Source: Opeltia flavorubescens (taxonomy: Eukaryota > Ascomycota > Lecanoromycetes > Teloschistales > Teloschistaceae). From it: DNA of 64,000 nucleotides. The notes under the pieces were generated by a model. The model had not been told where the DNA came from, ran no database searches, and saw only the letters and a list, made by a program, of their open reading frames with translations. Position 1 is the first letter of the stretch, and each line of letters opens with the position of its first letter. The stretch is taken from positions 1,860,001 to 1,924,000 of the forward strand of contig KE546969.1 in NCBI GenBank assembly GCA_000442125.1. Direction: 5' to 3'. Position numbers and translations under genes: made by a program. Of this stretch, positions 1 to 11,234 are shown piece by piece.

Positions 1-1187
1 GTGTCGTGCGCTGTTATTTGGCGATCTGACAGGGCTCCGTCAGGTACAGTCACGATATGGGTATCCAGGGTTAGAATCTCAAGGGGGAACTCGAGCTTCC
101 GCAACCGTTGGAAGTTGCGGAATGAGACCCTGCCCGGAGCCAGTGATCCGCTTAGTTTATGTATGGAGATGGAGAGCTCTTCTAGAGACTTAGCCAGGAT
201 CCGCATGATGGCTGCGACGAATGTGCAGATGTCCCAAATCAGTGGAGCTGGAGCATAGTTTATTTTTGTCGTATGCGAATAGGAAAGGCTCTTCAAGCGT
301 GTGGCGTGTTGGAGGAACTCGACGATGCCGATTTCATCGACGCAGCAAGACGAGAAATTAGCCACTTTCAGGGACTTCGCTGACTTGATCCGGGGTTCGC
401 TCCAGTACTCATCATCGGGGTAGTCGTCTAAGTACTTATTCGCGGCTATAGCTACGCAATTTGGGCCGGAAAAGCTCTGTATGCGGGGTAGTGATAGAAA
501 AGGTATCGCAAAATCCAAGCTATTATTATGGTGGGATACTGATGAGCCATCGAGACCAAAACTAACGACTTGTGCGAGGCTTGACATGTGATGGATCGGC
601 TCTTTCTGGTTGGCCTTATAAATGACAGCGTTAATGAGCTTGCCAGGCTCCGGAAACTGCTCCCATTCTCGCGGGAGGGTGACATCTTTGATATTGGGGA
701 GTAGGGTCAGAAGAAAAGTGGCGGCGTATTGCGAGTAGCCCTCTTGCTCAAGTTCCGTCAAGGTCTCTGCATAGTATTCTCGCCAGTCGAGGCCCGCTTG
801 TTTGAAGTAAGGCGAACCTTGGAATAATCGAATCATAGCTTGGCTGACAACATCGGTTAGTTCGGAGCGGAGAAATGGTGGTTGATCGATGGAACAGCTA
901 TCGTATGCGAGGTCGGCAGTCCGAATATAGCGTGCCACGCAGGGTTCGACCGCAATGCATACGAGCAGATCCCATGCTGCGTAGAGAGGGTCTGGTGGCT
1001 GATCAATCAAGCTGTTACAGTAGCGAAAGTGGTTGAATCGTGAATGAAAATGGTTGTAACGATGAATGAATGGAATACATAATCGATAAAGATCCTTGCA
1101 CGTCATGGCCAGGCTTTCGAAGCCTTCGGGTATAATGTTTTTGATGATGGCTTCAAGTAGCTCATTGGGTAATTGAAGCAATGCCAT
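1..1187 (-). CDS. F-box-like protein, 3' end cut by window edge
   Basis: One uninterrupted reading frame runs from an ATG at 1187 down to base 1, about 395 codons, with no stop inside the window. The first residues (MALLQLPNELLEAIIKNI) match the start of an F-box-like domain: LPNELL, then a short helix and 'SLAMTCKDLYRLC'. In fungi such proteins are candidate substrate adaptors of SCF ubiquitin ligases; the substrate cannot be read here. The rest has no obvious zinc finger or transmembrane segment and contains a 'TFLLTLLPNIKDV' stretch that resembles 'ALLITLLPNLE' in the F-box-like gene at 28959-30365, so the two are probably distant paralogues. No intron is needed. The end lies outside the window. 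Identity as F-box-like is likely; the target is unknown. Confidence 0.72.
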   Translation of the reverse strand, partial: MALLQLPNELLEAIIKNIIPEGFESLAMTCKDLYRLCIPFIHRYNHFHSRFNHFRYCNSLIDQPPDPLYAAWDLLVCIAVEPCVARYIRTADLAYDSCSIDQPPFLRSELTDVVSQAMIRLFQGSPYFKQAGLDWREYYAETLTELEQEGYSQYAATFLLTLLPNIKDVTLPREWEQFPEPGKLINAVIYKANQKEPIHHMSSLAQVVSFGLDGSSVSHHNNSLDFAIPFLSLPRIQSFSGPNCVAIAANKYLDDYPDDEYWSEPRIKSAKSLKVANFSSCCVDEIGIVEFLQHATRLKSLSYSHTTKINYAPAPLIWDICTFVAAIMRILAKSLEELSISIHKLSGSLAPGRVSFRNFQRLRKLEFPLEILTLDTHIVTVPDGALSDRQITAHD

Positions 1188-2466
1188 TGAATGCTAATGA
1201 TGAGAAGAGATGACAGTACACTCGTAAGAGAATTATTAATTCTTTTTGAGTGACTTATCAGAAGTTTTCAGGTATGCGAGTCTCAAAATTCTGACAAAAT
1301 TTTAATCTTAAGGTAGATTGTAGATATTGTTTAGGATTCGTTATGACATAGATTTCTATTAGATTTGAAAGATACATCTCAGGTAGTCTCATTTGAGGCA
1401 GATGTAGAAATGGAGCTACTTTCTCATTTGAGCAAATTAGATTTGCGCATCACGCCAAGACATGATCCTTCAGCCACACTAAGCCCAAGCGGACACTGTT
1501 ACCGCTGAGAGGGAAGGTGCACACGAGCCCTGGCAAAAGAGGCATATTTAGCATATTTAGTTGCAGGAGATTTAGTTTTAGATACTACACAGCTGCTTAC
1601 CTCAACGAACCTACAGTGCATTTCTACCGCAGACATTGCTTTTTAAAGCATTTTGTCCATCTCTCTGAAAAATTCCATGAGAGAGTTTCATGTTCACATA
1701 ATCACTCAGATGGCACAAAATTCTGCTCGGAATATGGGCCATCAGAATTGTTAGTATCAAGAAAGTCTCCAGCTCCAATAGAGTTTGATGTAATGATAAC
1801 ATCGTGCCTTCGCCCCATCTTGAAAAGCTGGATGGTAAGTGCACGCACTGTTCCAACGTCTCTGCATATTCTTACTTGCAGCAAGGGAACTCAAAGGAGA
1901 GTTTATAGCCTGCTGCAACGGAGCTCTTTCGTAGCACGTAACATTACGGAATCAATTCTGCCCAGTTATTCAACCCTACGGTAACTCTGTCCCTTGCGTA
2001 TTTTCGTGCATGGCATTAGTACAAGTTTTTGTTACTCGGTACATTCCAAGCATGGCTGAGCATGCGTTGCTCGGCTGCTTGCTGCCGTTCGGGAGAATTA
2101 AGCGAATCACCTTCAAGGGACAGTCTCCTTGTTGTACGATCATGTCAGAACTCTTCAGTCTGTGGCGCGTTGACGGGAGATGGCATTGCGACTCATGCGC
2201 CGATAATTCCTCACTGCTTGATGATTTGCTTGTGACAAGATTTTTGTTACGCAAATCGGAAAATCGTGTGGCGAGGATTGCATCTCGCTCCTTCTTAGCA
2301 AGTGCAATCTTAGTTCCTATAATTAATGGAATTGAGTGGGTAATCCAAGTCCAGCTGTGACCTGGTTGGGTTTTATACAAGGTCAAGGTATCCCCGCGCT
2401 ATTGATCTGCTGATTCGAATTTACCACGCCAAAAGTGATCCTGGACTCTCAACGGGCGAAAACAGG
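1188..2466. other. Gene-poor stretch
   Basis: No convincing gene. Open frames exist on both strands at 1517-1984 and 1976-2386, but they overlap each other, show no family motif, no signal peptide and no splice logic. It includes the upstream regions of the two flanking genes, which point away from each other. Confidence 0.5.
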
Positions 2467-3419
2467 ATGTATCGTCTATATCCATCTGTGTCCTTGATTT
2501 TAGTTCTTCTTGGTATAAATCGTGCATTCGCAGAGCTTGCGAGGATTGATGACCGTGGTACACTTCCTATTTGTGTTGTCTTGATCTCGAACTTGAACTA
2601 AGATATCGACGAGCAGTGACATACCTCGCGACCTGCAATGGCGACAATCTCTATCGGTCCTTCATAGACCCTCGATACAGCTCCAGTGCTAGCGCATTCT
2701 GTAGCACCTATCTACGTCCTACATCTACGTAAGACCGTGGTCATACTTCCAAGAGCATCAAATAACTTACCATTGATATCAGGGAAGCCGCCACCGTCAC
2801 AGCTGCCGCTGTCGCCCAACGAGACCTGCCTGCGACGACCGCCTTCCCTCCGTCTCGACTGAGCAGCGCTTGTTCCTGCATTCTCACCGCAACGCCAACC
2901 CCTACAGCCCCTCTGAGCTGCACCGACGCGGACCCAATCGTCAAGAATGGCAACTTCGAGGAAGGGACCCTCGACCCGTGGACGGTCCTCGACAGTTCCC
3001 CAGCGCTACCGGAATACTCCGAGTATTTCTCATACGGTGTCACATTCCCAGGATACAACTCCTCGTACAGCGCGTTCACCATGACGGATCTCGCCGCCAG
3101 CTCATTCGTGGAGGTCAAAATCGGGCAAAATATCTCCGTGTGCGCCGGACGGAGATATAAACTCTCTGCACAGGTCTTCATTACCAACGGCGACAGCATT
3201 GATCCGGTTAATGCACAATATACGGACTTGTATGTTGATGACGATCTACTAGCGTCGGCGCCGAGTTCGTATCTCCAGGGACCTCCGATTGTGTGGAAAC
3301 CGTTGAGTGGGGAGTTTGTTGCGATGGCTGATGTAGTGGCTGTGATTGTGAGGTTCACGGCGGTGAATATTGTGGTGGCGCAGTGGGGGGTTGATGATGT
3401 TGTTGTTATGCCTATCTGA
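2467..3419 (+). CDS. Secreted carbohydrate-binding-like protein, copy 1
   Basis: Three exons join in phase: 2467-2557, 2617-2728 and 2783-3419, giving 279 aa. Exon 1 encodes a signal peptide (MYRLYPSVSLILVLLG...AFA). Exon 2 carries the Cys-containing block 'DNLYRSFIDPRYSSSASAFC', and exon 3 starts with a KR/QR-like cleavage context and 'PPSRLSSACSC', a paired N-terminal module seen in many fungal secreted proteins. The C-terminal ~190 residues (IVKNGNFEEGTLDPW... to ...VDDVVVMPI) look like a galactose-binding/CBM4_9-type beta-sandwich, with the typical 'NGNFE...PW' opening and 'VDDV' end. Likely extracellular. Introns are 59 and 54 nt with good branch points. The gene at 55625-56647 has the same three-exon plan with the same phases, so the two are duplicates. 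The ligand is unknown. Confidence 0.85.
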
Positions 3420-5519
3420 TTCGGATACCATGTATTGCAGGGCTCAGTGCAGGAAGGGTTGAGATGTATTAGGTCTCGGCAAATTCGTCATCTTGTTGCT
3501 TGGACCTTGACGTAGGCTTGCTATTAACATTTGAATCATTGCAAGTGCACCTTGGATCGATATTGGATGCCTTGAATAATTTTCTTGGAACCCATTGTGG
3601 GCCTAAAGTAGCGCCTCCATCCATTCTATTGACTCTCGAGCCGCACTATGTCATTGGAGAGGATTTAGGAAGGTGACACGGACAAAGTCAGAAGGCTCAA
3701 CTTTCAAGCCTAATTATTGGATTCCTGACCGCTTTTCTACTCCGGATGAGATGATGGTGTAAATCTACTTAATTGCTCCACCCAGGATGGGTATGACCAC
3801 AGAACACAAATCTTGTCTCATATCTTTCGAATATAATTTGTCATTGTCCGCCCTTAGTCATATAGAACAACACCTCTGAATTCGGTAGATATCCCAGCAT
3901 AAAGATATGGCTGCTTGGAATACCTTGACAGTGGATATATGCCATTCTACTCAGGCATCGCGTTATTAAAGAATTCATTCATCCTTTCGTCAAGTCCACC
4001 CAACGTTTATCATCCGGCTTCCAGTCCTGAGGAAGACGCCTGCAGGATACCACACTTCCTGAAACCCACAGGAAAGCGATAAGGTGTTACTTCTAATTCT
4101 CAGTACTAGCATGTCTCGACCCTTGGAATCACCTTCAGCTCGATCAATCTTTTCTTTGATGGGACGCAAGTAGAAAACACAAATGTATGTATACACGACC
4201 GAATTTTTCAGATTCTAGCCATCGAATTATGGTCAGAAGCTTGTTTTCAAGATTAAAAGGGAATATAATATGTTATCGTCATCTATCTTGGGAGAAATTA
4301 GACACTCACAGGGTGTTGCCCAAGCATTCTTCTCGGACGTGCATGTACTGGTATCTGAAAATTGAACTGTCCTGGCTTTGACAAGCTCATGTTCAAATGT
4401 ATAGTGTTTTCACATTGCTATATATCCCACCATATGCGTCGTGACATGTGTACCGGTAACAAAGAGAACTATCATAGAAAGGCAATACGAATCAGCCGCG
4501 GAATAAAACTTTGTTCAGGAAGACCGTAGATGCAATAATATCAAAACAGATGATAACAGGGGTGAAACACGTGGAAAGAGATTCGTTGCACTCATTGATG
4601 ATCCTATTTCATGACCACTACATTCTTTGACCGTACTATCTGTTGGGATCAACACTAGACCGAGCCGTTTGGAGACGATTCGCAGGCTCTCCGAAGCTAG
4701 ATTGAAAGAGGCAACACAAACTTGAATTTCCATATGTCTCGCTTGAGGGAAATAACGGTATTTGCATGGATCTCTTCGATAAAAGCTTCCTCGTCATGCT
4801 GGAGGTAAGCAAGTCGACCAAGACCGCTCAGAATGAAGTTAATGAACAAAGCAGGGTTGGAGTGGATGGTTTCTACAGAATCCTTACCGGAGCCTTGGTT
4901 GCTGGAAATGATCTCCCAGGCTGGTTGGGTAGTGTCGGACAGATACGCATTCAAGATTCATTCATATATCGTACAAACTGTCCTCTTTGCCTCAAACCAA
5001 CGATTAGAGCCGATCAGAGGATTATATAAAGCTGTGTCTGAGGTGCACTCGAAAATTTGTGATCCTACGACTGGGAGAAAGTAGTGGCAGAACCATGTTT
5101 TGATTGCTGGATTAAGCTGAAATACCGAATGCAGCCAAAAGCCAGGATTATTGGTGTCGAGCCTCTCAACGATGGGTGTATGAAAAGCAAACAAAAGCTT
5201 CATATCAATGCAGACTTAGTCTATATGTACACAATTCTGGTTTGTACTGAATTTGCAGGGGCTTTTGATGGAATAGCTGTTCCTTGAACATGCTTAGCAC
5301 CTGACGTATAGGTTTGCTTGAGTCCTTTTTCCCGCACGGAATTTTTCCCAACTACTTTCTTGCCTTCTCTGTCATAACCTCATTTTATGATATCATGAGT
5401 CATCTTATGAGAGGTGCGGAATGGCGGCATTCTGATCATAATGATAACATTAGGAGCGCCTGTGCATTATCAGTGTTTTCTGCTTCAAGATGAGTTGTTG
5501 AAGGTTCTAACCCGGATTT
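3420..5519. other. Gene-poor stretch with a possible decayed reading frame
   Basis: No intact gene. On the minus strand 5203-4697 two open stretches in the same frame are separated only by a TGA near 4958-4960, together about 168 codons. Their translation is moderately protein-like but matches no family I recognise. The rest is AT-rich and shows nothing. Confidence 0.4.
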
Positions 5520-6765
5520 TCATAAATCCTCGTCATATGAGCGAGTGACACTCTTGTTGACTTCAATTTGGACTCCCTCCATCCAATAGTCCATGAAGTC
5601 CAGTAGCAATGCGACCTCGCGCACGAAAGTATCCTGCGGGCATCTCAATAATGCTTTGAAAGGTCTGTAGTCTCGCTGCCACATGGCTAGACCCCTGTCG
5701 AGCTCGCCTTTCATATGTTTGATCACCTTGTAATCAACCTTATGGCTATCTAACTTTTGAAGATCATCTCCCAGATGATCCGCCGTATACCCTAACTCAT
5801 GAGTTTCAGAGATAGTGTCTAGCCTTTCCCGTTCAAAGATTGGCCAGGGCGTTGTGGCAGGGCCGTACCAGCCATACTGGGCTGCGGTGAGATCAAGGGC
5901 GTAACTTTTGTCGTTCGATAGAGTAATCTGGAAGATGTGGTGTCTAGCAGAAGTCTTGAACGTCGTACCATCTGCTCGAAAACACTGTTGTATAATGCGC
6001 TGATTCTTGGGACGTATACAGAGCTCATGAATCTGGACCTTTGTGCCTGTACCTGCGTCAGTTGCGGTAAGATCCTATTTGCACATTGCTATATATACCA
6101 TCAAGGAGATTTTTGATAAGACGATCTGTCATAAACAAAGCGGTTCGGCAATGTTCATAGGTCAGTATGGTTTCTTGAGCATCCGCGGAGAGAGCCGGCT
6201 CGATCTTGAATGGAATGAGATAATTTTTTATGCTTGGTGTAGACTTCCCGTGGTAGACACGCCAGATTTCGCCAAAATATGACTTCCCTATGTCATCCCA
6301 TGTAATCTGTCCGTATTCAAAGCTCACCTTACGGTATACTATAGAGCAATCTCTCCTCAAGAAAATCATGAACAAGCGCCGAGCAATATCACCGGCACGG
6401 AATAATACCTGGCGATCTTCTGAGATCTTGCATCTCGGTTTGTGTAACACCCAGTCCTCCTTCTGACATTCAGAAGAGCAGTAGTAGACGATTGACGTAC
6501 GTCCTTCGCTATCTGGCGTGCCCTTACAAGCTTTGCATGCTAGAAATGCATCCTTTTTACATACTGAGCATTGGTGAATATCTGTTTTCTTCATTGCGTC
6601 CATCGAAGATTTTATCGGTGTTCGTCTGGTAGACTCCGGTACGCGGTGAGGGATGGTAGCCGGAAATCTGAAGTAGTTGACGTCGTCTAGGTTATTTGTC
6701 TCGAGGATAGATGTGACTTGAGGGATTTCGCAATGTAGTGAGGGAAACTTAACTGATTCGTGCAC
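5520..6765 (-). CDS. MYND-type zinc finger protein
   Basis: Two exons, 6765-6099 and 6052-5520, joined across a 46-nt intron (gtatat...cag) in phase 1, give 399 aa. Around residues 65-112 there is a full MYND finger: CSVC, then CKAC, YYCSSEC, and the closing H and C of 'VLHKPRC'. MYND fingers mediate protein-protein contacts, often in transcriptional or signalling complexes. The C-terminal half after the intron is rich in aromatic and acidic residues and is unrelated to SET methyltransferases, so this is a MYND-plus-unknown protein. The start at 6765 is the first ATG in frame; a start at the later Met (about residue 55) would still keep the finger. A shorter MYND-family relative lacking the finger lies at 11235-12164. 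Confidence 0.85.
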
Positions 6766-8017
6766 TGCACTGCAAGCGTTGGTGCCGGCGTCGAGGACGT
6801 GTTCGAAAGTTCAAAGTATATCAGAAGAATAGGCGAGGTTTCAGCTCAGAATGAGACGAGTTTGGGTATCGAAAGGTGTTTCTGTCCAGACCTTTCCGCG
6901 AGAGCTAATACTCAAGCTCTGAGGAAATGCGAGAGGTAAGTTAAATAAAGCCAAAGTTGGAGGTTTGATGGAAATGGAGGAATAGTAAGTAAATTTGAGC
7001 ATACTACCCTTATTGCATTGACATCACATTCACCACATCTTCACTTTCATTCATTCACGGGACCAAAAAACTCTTGCCGGTCATTAGCTGTGGCTCTACT
7101 AGATGGGATCACTTANGTGAGTTGTTGTCTAGCAATGAATGGATCAAGTTCTCACGAGCATAGATGAAAGTGACCATCTAAGCCAATAAATCGTTTGCGA
7201 TACTGAAGATCTAGCCTTCAGTGTAAGAGTCCACATCACATATGAAGCTAGACAGCAACACGGACAACAGCTCAGAGACAGTCATTTGGCATTGAAATGG
7301 CAGCTTAAATCTTGTCATTCGTCACTGTTAGTACATTCATTAAGCAACTAGGGCTTGTGAGCCGATAATGCCTGTTGAAATTTCCGTTAAGAACGACAGC
7401 TTGGTGACAGAATCAGCCAAGAGATTGTGCTTCTGCGAATCATCGAGATAACTCAAACTCGTGAGTATGGTTAGCTTGTGTTGATCAGAATTTACACAGT
7501 ACGTGATCATCGTTGTAAACGTCAAGCGGCTACATGATCATCATATCTGACAGTTTTGCCTCAATGGTGCTGTGTAGCATGTATATCGAAGTATTATCCA
7601 ATCGAGAAGACTTATGGTTTAGCATCTCAGCCTCTTACCGTTCGGCTTAGAAGGCAAGTCAAACCGGCTGAGCTCATAGATCAGTTTGATTGGTCAAGCA
7701 AGCGGGCTTCTCGGTAATCTGATCGGCAATTGCATGAGGCTGTCATCGTTCCAATAGATCAGTATTTTTGTTCAACCTACGAGCGACAATAGTGGTTATT
7801 GCTGTTCGTCCATCGCTTTGATTGATAGGTAATATACCTTTCAGTCCATGATCCCACAGAAGCTAGCATCTTGGCCTTATGGTCTCCATAGTATGCATTG
7901 AAGCGGAAACAAGATGCTGTATGCGTTGGGTATCAGAAAGAAGAAAGGAGTACCGGAAGCTACATACCTGATCGGAGTCGAGACCTTTATTGTATAGACT
8001 GCAGGTCCGACGAGGCT
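6766..8017. other. Intergenic stretch between divergent genes
   Basis: No gene seen. Contains one ambiguous base (N) at 7116. It is the shared upstream region of the MYND gene (minus) and the HET gene (plus). Confidence 0.5.
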
Positions 8018-9814
8018 ATGACAATTATGGCGCCCTTCAAATACACGGATTTACCTGAAGGTTCCTTCCGCCTTCTGAGGTTTGTGACTAGTCCAGCGAC
8101 TGCAACGAGTGCCTTGATCGAATGTGAGCTCGAGACAGTCGCCATATCATCGAAACCAATCTACAATGCACTGTCGTACACGTGGAATAACGAGAAGTCA
8201 GAGAAGATTATTACTTGCAACGGCCAACATCTTCAAGTCACTCCGTCCTTGTTTGAAGCACTACTCGTTCTCCAAGCAGAATCTCGTCATCCTATCTGGA
8301 TTGATGCGATCTGCATCGATCAGTCGAACCGAATTGACAAAGAGCGTCAAGTCCCACTCATGGGGGCATATTACTCCCAGGCTGCGTCAGTCATTGTATG
8401 GCTCGGCCCTTCCGGACCTTACACGGATCTCGTTTTCGAGGGCATGAATCGACTGTTGAAAGCTTTCCAAACTATATCAAGCCATGTTGTAGCATCTAAA
8501 GCCGTCCTGGAGTCATGCTCTTTACCAGGCCCGGATGATGGCATATGGCGAGGTATAGGTGATCTATACTCCCGGTCTTGGTTCCAGCGGTTATGGACAG
8601 TGCAAGAGGTCGCTTTAGCCCAACAGACATTGGTCTACTGCGGCTCCAAAGTAGTCATGTGGCATCACCTTGCAGAAATTGCTGCTGGCGTGTCTCGTGC
8701 CGGTCTGGTCAACCTCGCTCGAGGCTTTGAGAACGTGGACCCCAGTCAGACAGACGGCTTCTCAGGTGCTATGTTCCCAGACTTCATTGCCGAGTTCCGG
8801 ACTAAGTATAAAGGGTATCCATTGCATAGCGCTCTTCATTTCGCTCGATCCCGTCAAGCTTCTGATACCCTGGACAAGGTCTATGCCGTCCTCGGACTTG
8901 TTGACGAGGATGCTCGTAATCAAGTACGCGTAGATTACTCGGAAGAGGCTCGGAAGGATCTTTGGAGGGNATATGTTAATGCCGTCAGGGTCGCCTTGAC
9001 TCACCCTAATTGCGGCCTTAGCTGGTTACTGATGGAAGCTTCCTCCCAAGAAACATTACAGGGACTGCCCTCATGGTGTCCGAATCTCAGCTCAAGGCTC
9101 AAAGCTTTTGCACTGCCCTACCAATTTTCTAATGCCGGTGGTCCTTCCGATGACAAATTAAAGTTCTCCATGTCGGATGATAACAAGCAGTCGTTCTTTC
9201 AAGCATATCAATTTGACACAATCGCAGAGACGATCCCCGGTACTTGGCAATGGCACGTCGACACTAAGCTCCAGGGCGGCCCAGACGGCTGTGCAGCGAG
9301 AGGGTGGGCATGGATGAACAAGTGTCTTGAACTTTCGCGGAAGACTTTGAATCAGCCTGGCATCATCCCTGAACCTCTTGTCCGTACCCTTGTCGCGGAT
9401 GTCCTCCACGAACCGCCCACTCCATCACCAGACATTAAGCTGCTATTCAAATGTCTCTTCCCCGCCACGGTGTACTTGCAAGCACTGAGAGACCTACCTC
9501 ACCTGGCGCACAAAGCAGTCTCCGACGATGAAAAAGTAGCATTACAACGTTATCTTAACCCAATGAACATNGTTTGTGGGGGCAGGGCTTTCTTTGCCAC
9601 GAGTAGCGGACGTATTGGCATTGGGCCTACAGAGACGAAGCTGGGTGATGTGATCTGTGTGTTGAAGGGTGCTCGTGTACCCTTCGTTTTCAGAGCTGTA
9701 CCTGAGTGCGATGGCTTTCATGAGCTTGTAGGTGAAGCATATGTCCACGGCATTATGCAAGGTGAGCTTTTCGAGGGCCAAGAATTGGCTTGGAAATCTT
9801 TCACGCTTATTTGA
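8018..9814 (+). CDS. HET-domain protein (heterokaryon incompatibility type)
   Basis: A single exon of 599 codons, 598 aa, if started at the ATG at 8018. The frame stays open to an ATG at 7898 (638 aa), but the family usually begins just before 'FKYTDLPEGSFRLLR', which favours 8018. The HET domain is clear in the first third: 'YNALSYTWNN', 'WIDAICIDQSN', 'ERQVPLMGAYYSQA' and 'VIVWLGP'. In filamentous ascomycetes these proteins trigger cell death on fusion of unlike strains; the domain is the effector part. The later 'RSWFQRLWTVQEVALA' block is also typical. No NACHT, WD or ankyrin repeats follow, so it is a HET-only architecture with an undefined C-terminal part. N bases at 8970 and 9571 leave two codons unread; both lie in open frame. 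Confidence 0.9.
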   Translation: MTIMAPFKYTDLPEGSFRLLRFVTSPATATSALIECELETVAISSKPIYNALSYTWNNEKSEKIITCNGQHLQVTPSLFEALLVLQAESRHPIWIDAICIDQSNRIDKERQVPLMGAYYSQAASVIVWLGPSGPYTDLVFEGMNRLLKAFQTISSHVVASKAVLESCSLPGPDDGIWRGIGDLYSRSWFQRLWTVQEVALAQQTLVYCGSKVVMWHHLAEIAAGVSRAGLVNLARGFENVDPSQTDGFSGAMFPDFIAEFRTKYKGYPLHSALHFARSRQASDTLDKVYAVLGLVDEDARNQVRVDYSEEARKDLWRXYVNAVRVALTHPNCGLSWLLMEASSQETLQGLPSWCPNLSSRLKAFALPYQFSNAGGPSDDKLKFSMSDDNKQSFFQAYQFDTIAETIPGTWQWHVDTKLQGGPDGCAARGWAWMNKCLELSRKTLNQPGIIPEPLVRTLVADVLHEPPTPSPDIKLLFKCLFPATVYLQALRDLPHLAHKAVSDDEKVALQRYLNPMNXVCGGRAFFATSSGRIGIGPTETKLGDVICVLKGARVPFVFRAVPECDGFHELVGEAYVHGIMQGELFEGQELAWKSFTLI

Positions 9815-11234
9815 ATTGCTGGATGTTATGACTGATCGTCTGGAATACTACCTGTTACAACGGATGAACTACTTTGGAGCTGATGATGACAGGATCAGGC
9901 TAAATGTTCGATGCGTCGTTTACTTGAAAAGGAGCTATAGAGCCAGTCGATACAGCGACTTTACTGCCTGAAGATAGAGGAGGATTGATGGACTCCCTAC
10001 AAGCGTTTCTAATCAGCCCACTGAAAGCTTCATCCGGTATGCCTTCACGTCTACAGAGTCCCGCTCTCGGGACGTCTACAGCTGGGATGTCAATTGAGGA
10101 TATCAACCAGACTACAGGTACTAGACCGGAGGATCACGGTCTTACTCTGCAGAGCGTCAATCAGACGAGGACCTTATGACAAAGCTACCTACCTTATATA
10201 CTACATTTAGAGACGTCATCGCAGCGAATTTAGGGCGGACCGGGCGGATCTATTGCGCCCTGAATAATTGCCGTTATGATCCACAAGGGAGAGACGTGCA
10301 GCCTCCGACGCTACACATTCGCTTCCTACCACCAGCTCCCTGATAATGAAGCAGAGAACGATCTCGATGCCTATTTCCGCTGAATCCGATATTATATAAA
10401 TGGGAGCAGAAATAAGCAAGTCCTCTATAAGTCATCCGATAAACCTGATTCTCTCCTCCCTCTTGGCTATAACATCGAGTCCGACGAAAATGATGAAACA
10501 GGACGACTGACTACTGATACGTCTGGGCAACTAAAATTACCATGAATCCCTCATCCCTCTGGTGATAAGTTGCAACTGTTATTTCAAGGACGAAATCAGC
10601 TTTGATGTTACGTTCAAATAATCAGATGTAAGATAATGTGCAGAATTAACGCGAAGATCGGCCGTATATTTACGATAGTGGAAATTTCCCGTTCCTCAGT
10701 TTTGTTGAGATGCAGTGAGTATTACGATTAAAGTCCTCAACGATTCCGTTGGTCGGTAATTGGAATCGGGAAGATCCGCGTCGTTTGGGATTCGATTGTT
10801 ACTGATTAGCGAGGACGGCCTTTCATGGTATGGCTTGGGGAGCTGTTTGAAGCGTATATGTTGATGGATGTTACTCGGTCGACTTAAAAGGTTTGCCGCC
10901 GCTGGGATGCAGTTGGATAAAGTCAGCGGTTTAGATTGCTGACGGTGAGACATGTCAAACGGTCTCCTAGCTAGCACAACAGCTTGGAAATCAATATGGG
11001 TATATCTGGTATGTGGGGAGTGCTACCATGAACTTGGAAAATAAAGTAAGGTCAAATCATACTCTGCATTCGATATATCGACGTCCACTATTTAAGTTCA
11101 CGCACTAAATACAAGGTAAGAAACTTGACCCTCTAGTTCGATAAATGATGATGGAGAATGATGATGGTATGTCTTTGTTCTTGGCGCACGATCAGGATTT
11201 TCAAAGAAATATCACTAACACAGTGGTATCGATA
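9815..11234. other. Gene-poor stretch
   Basis: Only short scattered frames; the one at 9985-10179 shows no motif. No transposon protein or terminal repeat was found. I see no supported gene here. Confidence 0.5.

Noticed and set aside
1517-2386. Open frames of 155 codons (plus) and 136 codons (minus).
   Set aside because: They overlap on opposite strands, show no motif or signal peptide, and have no exon partners.
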